A stretch of DNA of 39,497 nucleotides from Lentimicrobiaceae bacterium (lineage in GTDB: Bacteria; Bacteroidota; Bacteroidia; Bacteroidales; F082). The stretch spans positions 1 through 39,497 of the forward strand of contig JABJIE010000009.1 in the NCBI GenBank assembly GCA_018661505.1, in the 5' to 3' direction. Below, in pieces: positions 1 to 8,176 of the stretch. The notes beneath the pieces were generated by a model. That model worked only from the letters and a program-made list of their open reading frames with translations. It was not told the origin of the DNA and ran no database searches. The position numbers and the translations under genes are program-made. The first letter of the stretch is position 1. Every line of letters begins with the position of its first letter.

Positions 1-28
1 AAAAGTAGCTAAAGTTAATTAAAATCAA

Positions 29-60
29 TTTGCTAATTCTCAAATATTATTCTATTTTTG
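29..60 (+). promoter_or_regulatory. secDF promoter (Bacteroidota type)
   Basis: TTTG at 29-32 and TATTTTTG at 53-60 are separated by exactly 20 bp. This matches the Bacteroidota primary sigma factor consensus (-33 TTTG, -7 TAnnTTTG, about 19-21 bp apart). Transcription would begin some 5-8 bases past 60, giving a leader of roughly 35-40 nt before the secDF ATG at 104. This is the best two-element promoter in the window. Confidence 0.75.
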
Positions 61-103
61 CAGGCTCAAAAAATTGAAGTAATTAATTAATAATTAAGAT
101 CAA

Positions 104-3100
104 ATGCAGAATAGAGGAGCTATTAAGTTTTTTGCAATCGCCTTTGCTTTAGTCTGTCTATACCAGCTCAGTTTTACTTATGTAACTGGTAGAGTTGAAA
201 AGAAAGCCAAAGAATATGCAAGGAGTGAAGCTACAATACAAGAGGCTAGAAGCATCGCCAACGGAAATGAAGGTCTGGTAACTTACTTAACTGACTCAAT
301 TGCTAATGCAAAAGAGCAGTACTACCTAGATAGTATTTCCAATGTTGTGGTTTACAACATACTCGTTACAGAATATACATTCAAAGAATGTAGAGAAAGA
401 GAGCTTAATTTAGGACTTGACCTAAAAGGAGGAATGAACGTAGTATTAGAGGTATCTGTTGGAGATATTGTTAATGCTCTTTCTGGAAATAGCCAAGATC
501 CAGTATTTAGGAAAGCCATGACAATGGCTTATGAAAAGCAAAAGTCAAGTGGTCAAGGGTTTGTAACTCTTTTTGGAGAATCATTTACTGAAGTTGATCC
601 AAATGCAAGACTTGCTTCCATATTTCTATATGAATTTAAGGACAAAGGTATTACTACCAATTCTACCAATGAAGAGGTTCTAGAGGTAATAAATAATGAG
701 GCAAATGAAGCCATAGATAGATCTTATCAAATTCTTAGAACACGTATTGATAGATTTGGTGTTGCTCAGCCTAACATACAAAAGTTAGCAACTACTGGGC
801 GAATTGCCATTGAGCTCCCAGGTATTAAAGATCCTGATCGTGTAAGAAAATTACTTCAGGGTACTGCTAAACTTGAATTTTGGGAAACATATAACTTCTC
901 AGATCTTTACACTTACTTTGATGAAGCAAATGCAACACTCAGAACTGAGGAAATTCTAGAAGAAGAAACAAAAATTGCTGAAGAAGCAAAAGAAGCAGCT
1001 AAGAATGCTAATAACGATGGAGACCCATCATCCATTTCAGAAACAGATGATGATAAAGAAATATCTGAACCATCTGTAGCTGAGGAAGAAACAAATAAAC
1101 TTTTAGAACAGATTGAAGCAGATACAACAGCTGATTCAGCTGAGGATATGAATTTCTCAGATTATGCTAAGAAATATCCTCTTTATGCCTATCTGCAGCC
1201 ATCCTACGCTCAAAATGAAGCAGGAACTCCATATCCAGCTCAAACAGCTCGTGTAGGATTTGCTGCCGTTAAAGATACAGCTCGTATTAATCGAATGTTA
1301 AGTCTGACTAAAGACTTATTTCCAAGAGATTTAAGGTTGGTTTGGACTGTTAAGCCAAACCCGCAAACTCCAGATGTACTTGAATTGGTAGCTCTAAAAG
1401 CTAGTGCACGTGATGGTAGTGCTGCACTTGGTGGTGATGTTATTGTTGATGCCAATCAAGATTACGATCAAAATGGTGGCATTGCTGTTGACATGCAAAT
1501 GAATGCTCAGGGTGCTAAAATATGGAAACGTCTAACTGGTGAAAACATTGGTAATCAAATTGCAATTGTTCTTGACAATTATGTTTACTCTTTCCCTGTT
1601 GTTAATGGTGAAATACCAAGCGGCAGATCATCTATTTCAGGTGGGAGCATGGACTTAAATGAGGCACTTGACCTTGCAAATATTCTTAAGGCAGGTAAAC
1701 TACCAGCTCCAGCACGTATTGTTGAAGAGGCAGTTGTTGGTCCATCACTTGGACGTGAAGCTGTTGAGTCTGGGATGAATTCCTTTATTCTAGCTTTTAT
1801 TTTAGTGCTAGCATATATGATTGTTTATTATAGCCGTGCAGGTCTCGTTGCTAATTTCGCACTTATATCTAACATGTTTTTCCTTTTTGGTGTTTTGGCT
1901 TCACTGGGTGCTGTTCTTACACTTCCAGGTATGGCCGGTATTGTTCTTACTTTAGGTATGGCGGTTGATGCAAACGTAATTATATATGAACGTATTAAAG
2001 AGGAAATAAGAGCTGGTAAAGGCTTAAGGCTTGCAATAACAGATGGTTATCAAAATGCTTATTCAGCCATTATAGATGGTAACGTAACCACATTGCTTAC
2101 AGGTATAGTTCTGTATGTATTTGGTACCGGTCCGGTACAAGGTTTTGCAACTACTCTTATAATTGGTATTTTGTCTTCATTATTCTCTGCAATATTTATA
2201 TCCAGAATGATTTTCACATGGATGTTAAATACCAATAAGAAGATAAGCTTCTCTACAAAACTTACAGCAAATGTACTTGCAAATACAAACTTCAACTTCA
2301 TCCACGCAAGAAAGAAAGCTTATGTGATATCTCTAATTCTAATCATTATTAGTCTTGGTTCTTTGTTCACTAAAGGACTAAACTTTGGAATTGACTTTAC
2401 TGGAGGTAGAACATATGTTATCAGATTTGATAGAGATATTGATACAGAAGAAGCAAGAAAAATTCTAACTTCTGAATTTGACAATAATGCGCCTGAGGTT
2501 AAAACATTTGGTGCAAATTCTCAAATCAAGGTAACAACCAAATATCTTATTGATGATGATGGGGCTGAAGTTGACTCAATAATCCAAGTTAAATTACACA
2601 ATGGATTGAACACGTTCTATTCCCAGAAGATTGAATATATTGATTTCTCATCACACACAGAGGGAGAAAATAAGTTATTGGGAATTCTTAGCTCACAAAA
2701 AATAGGGCCTACAATTGCCTATGACATTCGTACAAAGGCTTACTTTGCTATTTTCTTTGCACTAATAATAATCTTTATCTACATAGCTATAAGGTTTAGA
2801 AAATGGCAGTATGGACTTGCCGGTGTTGCAGCTGTTTTCCATGATACATTGATTACAATGGGACTATTTTCCATATTCTACGGAATCCTTCCATTTAGCA
2901 TGGAAATTGATCAGGCATTCATTGCAGCTATTCTAACAATTATTGGTTACTCCATAAACGATACAGTTATTATCTTTGATAGGATTAGGGAAAACACTCA
3001 ACTTTTCCCAAAACATACCATTAAGAGTAACATAAATGTTGGACTTAATAGTACACTTGCCAGAACAATAAATACTTCAGGTACTACACTTGTCGTGCTT

Positions 3101-3298
3101 CTTGTTATATTTATATTCGGTGGCGAAGTAATACGCGGATTTATTTTTGCTCTTTTGGTTGGAGTATTAGTAGGTACATATTCTTCATTATTTACTGCAA
3201 GCCCAATTGCTTATGATCTCCTTGGTGGAGATAAAGATGAAAAGGTAAATTTTGAGAAAGAAGCTAGACTAAAATCCAAAAAAGGGAAAAAGAAATAA
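104..3298 (+). CDS. secDF: SecDF fusion, Sec translocon accessory subunit
   Basis: Inner-membrane protein that uses the proton motive force to help SecYEG/SecA complete export. SecD and SecF are fused in one 1064-residue chain, as is usual in Bacteroidota. One N-terminal membrane segment lies near residues 8-27, followed by the SecD signature LNLGLDLKGG (about 100) and a large periplasmic P1 region. The SecD membrane domain carries the proton-path aspartate in GMAVDANV (D622). The SecF half begins at NFGIDFTGG (about 760) and has the second conserved aspartate in SINDTVIIFDR (D953). Between about residues 290 and 365 is an acidic, Glu/Asp/Ala-rich insertion that looks unstructured. The C-terminus is Lys-rich. 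The gene has its own promoter and a strong terminator, so it is probably monocistronic. Confidence 0.97.
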   Translation: MQNRGAIKFFAIAFALVCLYQLSFTYVTGRVEKKAKEYARSEATIQEARSIANGNEGLVTYLTDSIANAKEQYYLDSISNVVVYNILVTEYTFKECRERELNLGLDLKGGMNVVLEVSVGDIVNALSGNSQDPVFRKAMTMAYEKQKSSGQGFVTLFGESFTEVDPNARLASIFLYEFKDKGITTNSTNEEVLEVINNEANEAIDRSYQILRTRIDRFGVAQPNIQKLATTGRIAIELPGIKDPDRVRKLLQGTAKLEFWETYNFSDLYTYFDEANATLRTEEILEEETKIAEEAKEAAKNANNDGDPSSISETDDDKEISEPSVAEEETNKLLEQIEADTTADSAEDMNFSDYAKKYPLYAYLQPSYAQNEAGTPYPAQTARVGFAAVKDTARINRMLSLTKDLFPRDLRLVWTVKPNPQTPDVLELVALKASARDGSAALGGDVIVDANQDYDQNGGIAVDMQMNAQGAKIWKRLTGENIGNQIAIVLDNYVYSFPVVNGEIPSGRSSISGGSMDLNEALDLANILKAGKLPAPARIVEEAVVGPSLGREAVESGMNSFILAFILVLAYMIVYYSRAGLVANFALISNMFFLFGVLASLGAVLTLPGMAGIVLTLGMAVDANVIIYERIKEEIRAGKGLRLAITDGYQNAYSAIIDGNVTTLLTGIVLYVFGTGPVQGFATTLIIGILSSLFSAIFISRMIFTWMLNTNKKISFSTKLTANVLANTNFNFIHARKKAYVISLILIIISLGSLFTKGLNFGIDFTGGRTYVIRFDRDIDTEEARKILTSEFDNNAPEVKTFGANSQIKVTTKYLIDDDGAEVDSIIQVKLHNGLNTFYSQKIEYIDFSSHTEGENKLLGILSSQKIGPTIAYDIRTKAYFAIFFALIIIFIYIAIRFRKWQYGLAGVAAVFHDTLITMGLFSIFYGILPFSMEIDQAFIAAILTIIGYSINDTVIIFDRIRENTQLFPKHTIKSNINVGLNSTLARTINTSGTTLVVLLVIFIFGGEVIRGFIFALLVGVLVGTYSSLFTASPIAYDLLGGDKDEKVNFEKEARLKSKKGKKK

Positions 3299-3319
3299 CC
3301 TTTAATATTAAAAATTATC

Positions 3320-3353
3320 AAATCCCGTTTCAGTTTTGAAACGGGATTTTTTT
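3320..3353 (+). terminator. Rho-independent terminator of secDF
   Basis: A perfect 12-bp stem (AAATCCCGTTTC at 3320-3331 and GAAACGGGATTT at 3338-3349) with a 6-nt loop runs into a T tract (3347-3353). It lies 21 bases past the secDF stop codon. Confidence 0.9.
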
Positions 3354-3459
3354 ATGCATAATTATAATCTCAAATTTAATTTTACTTAGGATTGCCAACT
3401 TTAACCCATATGCTTATTTTTACCTTACTTTGTAAATATTAATCCATAATAAACAAAAA

Positions 3460-3948
3460 ATGAAAAAATCATTAATACTAACAAGCTTAATAACTATCCT
3501 AAGCGTTTTTTCCATAAAAGCATATTCTCATTGTGAAGTACCGTGCGGTATTTATAATGACCAGCTTAGGATAGAATTAATTAAAGAACATATTGAAACT
3601 ATCAATAAAGCAATTACTAGCATTATTGGAATTGAGAGTAGTGATAGCATTAATTATAACCAGCTAGTAAGATGGATAAACACAAAAGATGACCATGCAA
3701 ATAAAATACAGTATATCGTACAACAGTATTTTTTAACACAAAGAGTAAAGTATGCAGCACCATCCGATGATGAAAAATATAAGACATACATAAGTCAGCT
3801 CACTTATTTGCATCAATTAACTGTTTATGCTATGAAAGCAAAACAAACTACAAATGTTAAATATGTAACTGATATGACTAATGCCTTAACAGGTTTTGAA
3901 AAAGCTTATTTTAAAAATTCAGGACACACACATGGTGCCGATGGTTAA
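3460..3948 (+). CDS. sodN: Secreted nickel superoxide dismutase
   Basis: 162 residues. Residues 1-23 form a Sec signal peptide (KK followed by a hydrophobic core, ending A-Y-S). Cleavage after S23 would leave a mature protein beginning HCEVPCGIY, which matches the nickel-hook motif HCxxPCxxY of Ni-SOD: His1, Cys2 and Cys6 bind nickel, and Tyr9 is the second-sphere residue. The rest (about 139 residues) fits the Ni-SOD four-helix bundle in length and helical character. The C-terminus ends in a short His-containing tail (HTHG). In Streptomyces the propeptide is removed by the dedicated protease SodX. Here signal peptidase I alone could expose the hook, placing the enzyme in the periplasm or outside the cell. 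folC starts 23 bases downstream. A weak -7-like box (TTACTTTG, 3425-3432) precedes the gene. The family call rests on the hook motif plus size. Confidence 0.88.
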   Translation: MKKSLILTSLITILSVFSIKAYSHCEVPCGIYNDQLRIELIKEHIETINKAITSIIGIESSDSINYNQLVRWINTKDDHANKIQYIVQQYFLTQRVKYAAPSDDEKYKTYISQLTYLHQLTVYAMKAKQTTNVKYVTDMTNALTGFEKAYFKNSGHTHGADG

Positions 3949-3971
3949 TACAAATAACTAAGTGTAAAATT

Positions 3972-5264
3972 ATGGATTACAAGGAAACACTTTCTTGGCT
4001 TTTTTCTCAGCTGCCAATGTACCAGAGAATTGGAGATGCTGCATATAAAGCAGACCTAGGTAATACCAAAGTAATTCTATCAGCACTTGGAGACCCTCAA
4101 AATGGTTTCAAAGCAATTCATATTGCTGGTACAAATGGAAAGGGAAGTGTTTCTCATATAATATCATCAATACTTCAAGAGGCGGGTTATAAAACCGGTC
4201 TATATACATCACCTCACTTAAAAGACTTTCGGGAAAGAATAAAAATTAACGGAGAATTAATACCCGAAAATAGTGTTACTGAATTTATTGAAGCAAACAA
4301 ACTTTTATTTGAAAATAAACAGTCTTCATTTTTTGAAATGACTGTTGGTATGGCATTTGAACATTTTAATAAGGAGAGTGTTGAAATAGCAGTTATTGAA
4401 ACAGGTATGGGAGGTCGTTTTGATTCAACCAATTTATGCAATCCTATTCTATCAATCATTACAAATATAGGCTTTGATCATACTAAATTCCTGGGTAATA
4501 CTCTTGAAAAAATCGCATCTGAAAAAGCAGGTATCATTAAGGATAATATACCTGTAATTATTGGTAAGCATAATTATGAAACTGACAATGTGTTCCTAGA
4601 TAAAGCCAATGAACACAAGTCTGAATTAGAGTTTGCAGAAGACTTAATTGATATTAGAATTATTAACTCCGACGACCCTGCATCCAACAGGTACGATATA
4701 TGGAAAGGTGATGTTAATGTCATTAATAATATGTCCTCTCCCCTCTCCGGGTTATTTCAACATGAAAATCTCACAACTGCATTGGCATCCATTTTATTCT
4801 TAAATGATGCAGGAATATTTTCAATAAAGGAGGAACATATAAGAAGTGGCGTTGAGAATGTTATTAAAAACACAGGTTTTTATGGCAGGTGGCAAACCAT
4901 CAATACAAACCCATTAGTAATATGTGACGCTGGTCATAACATTGACGGAATTAAATCAACAATAAATCAATTGAGTGACATGGTGTATAACCAGCTCCAT
5001 TTTGTTATTGGAATGGTTGCTGACAAAGATACATTTGAAATACTTAATATTCTGCCAAAGAATGGCATTTATTACTATTGCAAACCAAACATTCCAAGGG
5101 GTTTGGATGAAAATTATTTAGCAGAAGCTGCCTTCAAAGCAGGTTTAAATGGTAAAGCATATACATCGGTTACTCAGGCATTGAATTCCGCAAAAAACAA
5201 TGCTGGTATTGATGATTTAATATTTGTTGGAGGAAGCACATTTGTTGTCGCAGAAGTAATTTAA
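3972..5264 (+). CDS. folC: Folylpolyglutamate synthase / dihydrofolate synthase
   Basis: 430 residues, normal for FolC. Cytoplasmic Mur-ligase family enzyme that adds glutamate to dihydropteroate and/or folates using ATP. The P-loop GTNGKGS is at 53-59. It is followed by the SPHL segment (YTSPHLKDFRERI), the central TGMGGRFDSTN motif, the AGIIK segment, and DAGHNIDG in the C-terminal domain. It follows sodN by 23 bases and precedes the methyltransferase gene by 11, so the three are probably co-transcribed. Whether it has both activities cannot be told from sequence. Confidence 0.95.
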   Translation: MDYKETLSWLFSQLPMYQRIGDAAYKADLGNTKVILSALGDPQNGFKAIHIAGTNGKGSVSHIISSILQEAGYKTGLYTSPHLKDFRERIKINGELIPENSVTEFIEANKLLFENKQSSFFEMTVGMAFEHFNKESVEIAVIETGMGGRFDSTNLCNPILSIITNIGFDHTKFLGNTLEKIASEKAGIIKDNIPVIIGKHNYETDNVFLDKANEHKSELEFAEDLIDIRIINSDDPASNRYDIWKGDVNVINNMSSPLSGLFQHENLTTALASILFLNDAGIFSIKEEHIRSGVENVIKNTGFYGRWQTINTNPLVICDAGHNIDGIKSTINQLSDMVYNQLHFVIGMVADKDTFEILNILPKNGIYYYCKPNIPRGLDENYLAEAAFKAGLNGKAYTSVTQALNSAKNNAGIDDLIFVGGSTFVVAEVI

Positions 5265-5275
5265 ACCATTTATTT

Positions 5276-6019
5276 ATGAGCACCTATGACCTTATTCAAA
5301 CCCTTCTTATTTCAGTTTTATTAGTCTATGCTGCCTACTATGTTTATTCCAGCTTTTTTAGTAGATCAAACGAGCCAACCATATGGAGACATGCAATCAG
5401 AAAAGGTGATGTGTCAAAAGCTCTCATTAAACTTGAGAGAAGCTACAAGGACAAAGATAGGTTTCTAAATTTTTGGTATCAAGTCAACAGGCTTAGAAAA
5501 GAAAACATAGATGGAGCATTCGCAGAACTCGGTGTTTACAAGGGAGATTCAGCTCAAGTTTTAAATGAAATGGATGATTCAAGGGAGTTTCATTTATTTG
5601 ATACTTTTGAGGGGTTTAACCAAAATGATTTAGACATTGAAACAGGCAAAGCTGCTACCTATAATACTTATGACTTTGCAGATACATCTTATGAACGTGT
5701 AAAACAAAAATTAGCCTCTGATAATTTTAAGTTTCACGTGGGTCACTTTCCTGGTACCACAAAAAATATGGAAGAAATCAAATATGCACTTGTAAATATG
5801 GATGCAGATTTATATAACCCTACATTAGCTGGACTTAATTACTTTTACCCAAGACTAACTCATGGCGGTGTTATAATAATTCATGATTATAAACCAGAAT
5901 GGCCAGGTATTATGAAGGCAGTAAATGAATATGCATCTAAGATATCTGTTCCAATAGTTCCATTAACTGATTTAGATTGCAGTGTTATGTTGTTCAAAGA
6001 AAAAATAATCAGTTCATAA
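5276..6019 (+). CDS. Membrane-anchored TylF/MycF-type methyltransferase
   Basis: 247 residues. An N-terminal hydrophobic segment (about 5-25) is followed by a cytoplasmic class I SAM-dependent methyltransferase domain of the TylF/MycF (macrocin O-methyltransferase) family. The SAM loop is AELGVYKGDSA (83-93). The acidic motif LFDTFEGF (107-114) is typical of the family, and DADLYNPT and GGVIIIHDY follow as metal/substrate-side motifs. Known members methylate sugar hydroxyls. The membrane anchor and folC linkage suggest a cell-envelope glycan or lipid-linked sugar substrate, but nothing here identifies it. It starts 11 bases after folC, so it is likely in the same operon. Confidence 0.8.
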   Translation: MSTYDLIQTLLISVLLVYAAYYVYSSFFSRSNEPTIWRHAIRKGDVSKALIKLERSYKDKDRFLNFWYQVNRLRKENIDGAFAELGVYKGDSAQVLNEMDDSREFHLFDTFEGFNQNDLDIETGKAATYNTYDFADTSYERVKQKLASDNFKFHVGHFPGTTKNMEEIKYALVNMDADLYNPTLAGLNYFYPRLTHGGVIIIHDYKPEWPGIMKAVNEYASKISVPIVPLTDLDCSVMLFKEKIISS

Positions 6020-6093
6020 CCTTGCATTATTGTATAGTTTGGAATATTTGGTTTTAATTTTAGTAACTAAAGTCGAGAAATAACCTAAGTTCT

Positions 6094-6101
6094 TATTTTT
6101 G
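6094..6101 (+). promoter_or_regulatory. -7 box before gamma-carbonic anhydrase-like gene
   Basis: TATTTTTG matches TAnnTTTG and sits 19 bases before the ATG at 6121. No convincing -33 element is seen at the expected spacing. Confidence 0.5.
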
Positions 6102-6120
6102 TATTTTGTAATTTATCGTA

Positions 6121-6633
6121 ATGGCACTAATTAAATCAGTTAAAGGGATAGTCCCAAAAATTGGGGAAAACTGCTTTCTAGCAGATAATTCTACCATAAC
6201 AGGTGATGTAGTAATCGGAAATAATTGTAGTCTTTGGTTTAATGCTGTTGTAAGAGGTGACGTACATCAAATAAGGATTGGTAATAATGTAAATATCCAA
6301 GATAATGCCGTAGTTCATTGCACTTATAAAAAAGCTTCGGTCAAAATTGGAAACAACGTTTCAATAGCTCATTCTGCAATTATACATGGTTGTACAATTC
6401 ATGATAATGTTCTCATTGGGATGGGAGCTATTATTATGGATGGTGTAATAATTGAAAGTCATTCAATAATAGCAGCCGGAGCGGTTGTTTCAAAAGATAC
6501 TTTGGTTAAATCAGGCAGTGTCTATGGAGGTATACCTGCCAAGCTTATAAAAACTGTTGATAAGGATCTTTTGGAAGGTGAAATCAATAGAATAGCCAAC
6601 AACTACAATATGTATGCAAGCTGGTATGATTAG
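6121..6633 (+). CDS. Gamma-carbonic anhydrase-like hexapeptide protein
   Basis: 170 residues, a left-handed beta-helix protein of the YrdA/PaaY/gamma-CA family. Hexapeptide repeats run from about residue 15 to 135 (for example TGDVVIG, GNNVNI). The three zinc-ligand histidines are present as H66 (NAVVH), H84 and H89 (IAHSAIIH), along with R45/D47 (RGD) and QDN at 60-62. It probably forms a trimer with metal sites at subunit interfaces. Members have carbonic anhydrase activity or unknown roles, and sequence cannot decide. It has its own -7 box and converges with the FadL-like gene, 11 bases between stop codons. Confidence 0.88.
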   Translation: MALIKSVKGIVPKIGENCFLADNSTITGDVVIGNNCSLWFNAVVRGDVHQIRIGNNVNIQDNAVVHCTYKKASVKIGNNVSIAHSAIIHGCTIHDNVLIGMGAIIMDGVIIESHSIIAAGAVVSKDTLVKSGSVYGGIPAKLIKTVDKDLLEGEINRIANNYNMYASWYD

Positions 6634-6644
6634 TGCTTTTGAGC

Positions 6645-8090
6645 TTACTTAACAAAATATCTCAACGATACCATAAACTGCTGGCTCTTAAATTCATTAC
6701 TAGCAGGATTTGTTTGGTAATTATCCGATGTATATAGATAATAGTTCTCATTTTTTGTCGAGTATACATAAGCGAAGTCAAGAGCCAAATCATTGTTTCT
6801 ATATCCTATCCCAGCACTGAACAATTGTCTTTTACCATCGTTAAGGTTATTTGCATATGGGCTACCATAAAGTGCATACCCACCTCTAAAACTAAGATTT
6901 GAATATCTATACTCTATACCACCTCTAAAATTATGAGTCTGTTGAAATACACTACTTATATCAGCATTAACCTCATTATAACCATAACCCTTTGATGAGA
7001 ATTTTGATTTTGAATAATCCGTATATTCATAATCAAGGGTAACAAAAGCGTTCTGTCCAAATATAAAGCCTAAACTTCCAATTGCTCTCAATGGAGTTGT
7101 CATATCATAATCAAAAGTGCCCAGAATTGATTCGTAGGAATCAAAACCAACTAAATCTGCGGTAGTATTGGTATACCATTTATCACTCATACTCCAATAA
7201 TAAGTCGGTGTATGAAATGCACCACCCAACCTTAGCCATTCCGTAGGTTTAAAAATCATCCCGAGTTTAAGGTTAATACCCCATCCTGTGGTTGTAAGGT
7301 TTTCTGTAACACTCCAGTTTTTAAAGTAGGGTATCGTATCCGCAATATCAAACTCAGAATAAGATGATTCTCTAAAATATCTTGTATATGGCAGTCCTAT
7401 GGTAGCTCCTATATAAAGCTTATCATTATAGTTTCCCGAGAATGAAAAAATCCATTCATTTGTTGAGCCCTTACTTTTTATGTATTGCTGCTGCAGAACA
7501 CCACCAAAGTTAACTGGAGATGTATATTGATCAACTGTACCTGAAATAGTATCTATTAAATAAAGGTACCAGGCAGGATAAAGTTCATATGGGTCGTAAC
7601 CTTCGATCTCATCATAATATACTCCATTTGCCAGTTCTCTGTATACATCTAATTTACTATCTAATGTATTCTTTCCTTGCATGTTAACGGAACTGTTAAA
7701 ATTATTTAACCTGTTCATACCAAATCCAAATTGAAAAAATTTCCATCCATTTGCCGACAATGGCTTTACTATAACATAACCCAAGTTACTAAGATCAAAA
7801 ATAGTTCGTGAATCATTACTTAGATCTCCATTATACACTGATGAAGCCATTGTAGTTGAAACCTCAGGGCTAATGGAATAAACACCACTTCGATATAAGC
7901 CCATTCCTGCTGGATTTGTGCTTGCTGACAAAAAATCAGCACCAATCGCACCCATGGATCCTGCAAGAGCCATACTTCTTGCTGTCCCTTGATAGTATAC
8001 CTGCGAAAATCTTAATGCATCATCTGCATATTGAGCATTTACCATAAACGACAATAAAAATAGTCCAACTACGATTCCTAATCTTTTCAT
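6645..8090 (-). CDS. FadL/OmpP1-like outer membrane beta-barrel protein
   Basis: 481 residues from the ATG at 8090. An upstream in-frame TTG at 8114 is less likely because the ATG begins a clean signal peptide (MKRLGIVVGLF...NAQ). Near residues 35-65 is the segment GTARSMALAGSMGAIGAD followed by STNPAGMGLYRSG. This is the hallmark of the FadL/TodX family N-terminal plug (hatch) in Bacteroidota. The remainder is alternating aromatic/polar strands ending LRYFVK, a typical barrel C-terminus. The family imports hydrophobic compounds such as long-chain fatty acids, but the substrate here is unknown. It lies 86 bases downstream of the Ser/Tyr-rich lipoprotein gene on the same strand, probably in one operon. 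Confidence 0.82.
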   Translation of the reverse strand: MKRLGIVVGLFLLSFMVNAQYADDALRFSQVYYQGTARSMALAGSMGAIGADFLSASTNPAGMGLYRSGVYSISPEVSTTMASSVYNGDLSNDSRTIFDLSNLGYVIVKPLSANGWKFFQFGFGMNRLNNFNSSVNMQGKNTLDSKLDVYRELANGVYYDEIEGYDPYELYPAWYLYLIDTISGTVDQYTSPVNFGGVLQQQYIKSKGSTNEWIFSFSGNYNDKLYIGATIGLPYTRYFRESSYSEFDIADTIPYFKNWSVTENLTTTGWGINLKLGMIFKPTEWLRLGGAFHTPTYYWSMSDKWYTNTTADLVGFDSYESILGTFDYDMTTPLRAIGSLGFIFGQNAFVTLDYEYTDYSKSKFSSKGYGYNEVNADISSVFQQTHNFRGGIEYRYSNLSFRGGYALYGSPYANNLNDGKRQLFSAGIGYRNNDLALDFAYVYSTKNENYYLYTSDNYQTNPASNEFKSQQFMVSLRYFVK

Positions 8091-8176
8091 TATATAATCT
8101 TTATCTATTAACAAATATTTTGAAATATTTTTCCCGGTGAATAATCTATGAATGTTTTGGTCTTCATTATAAACAG

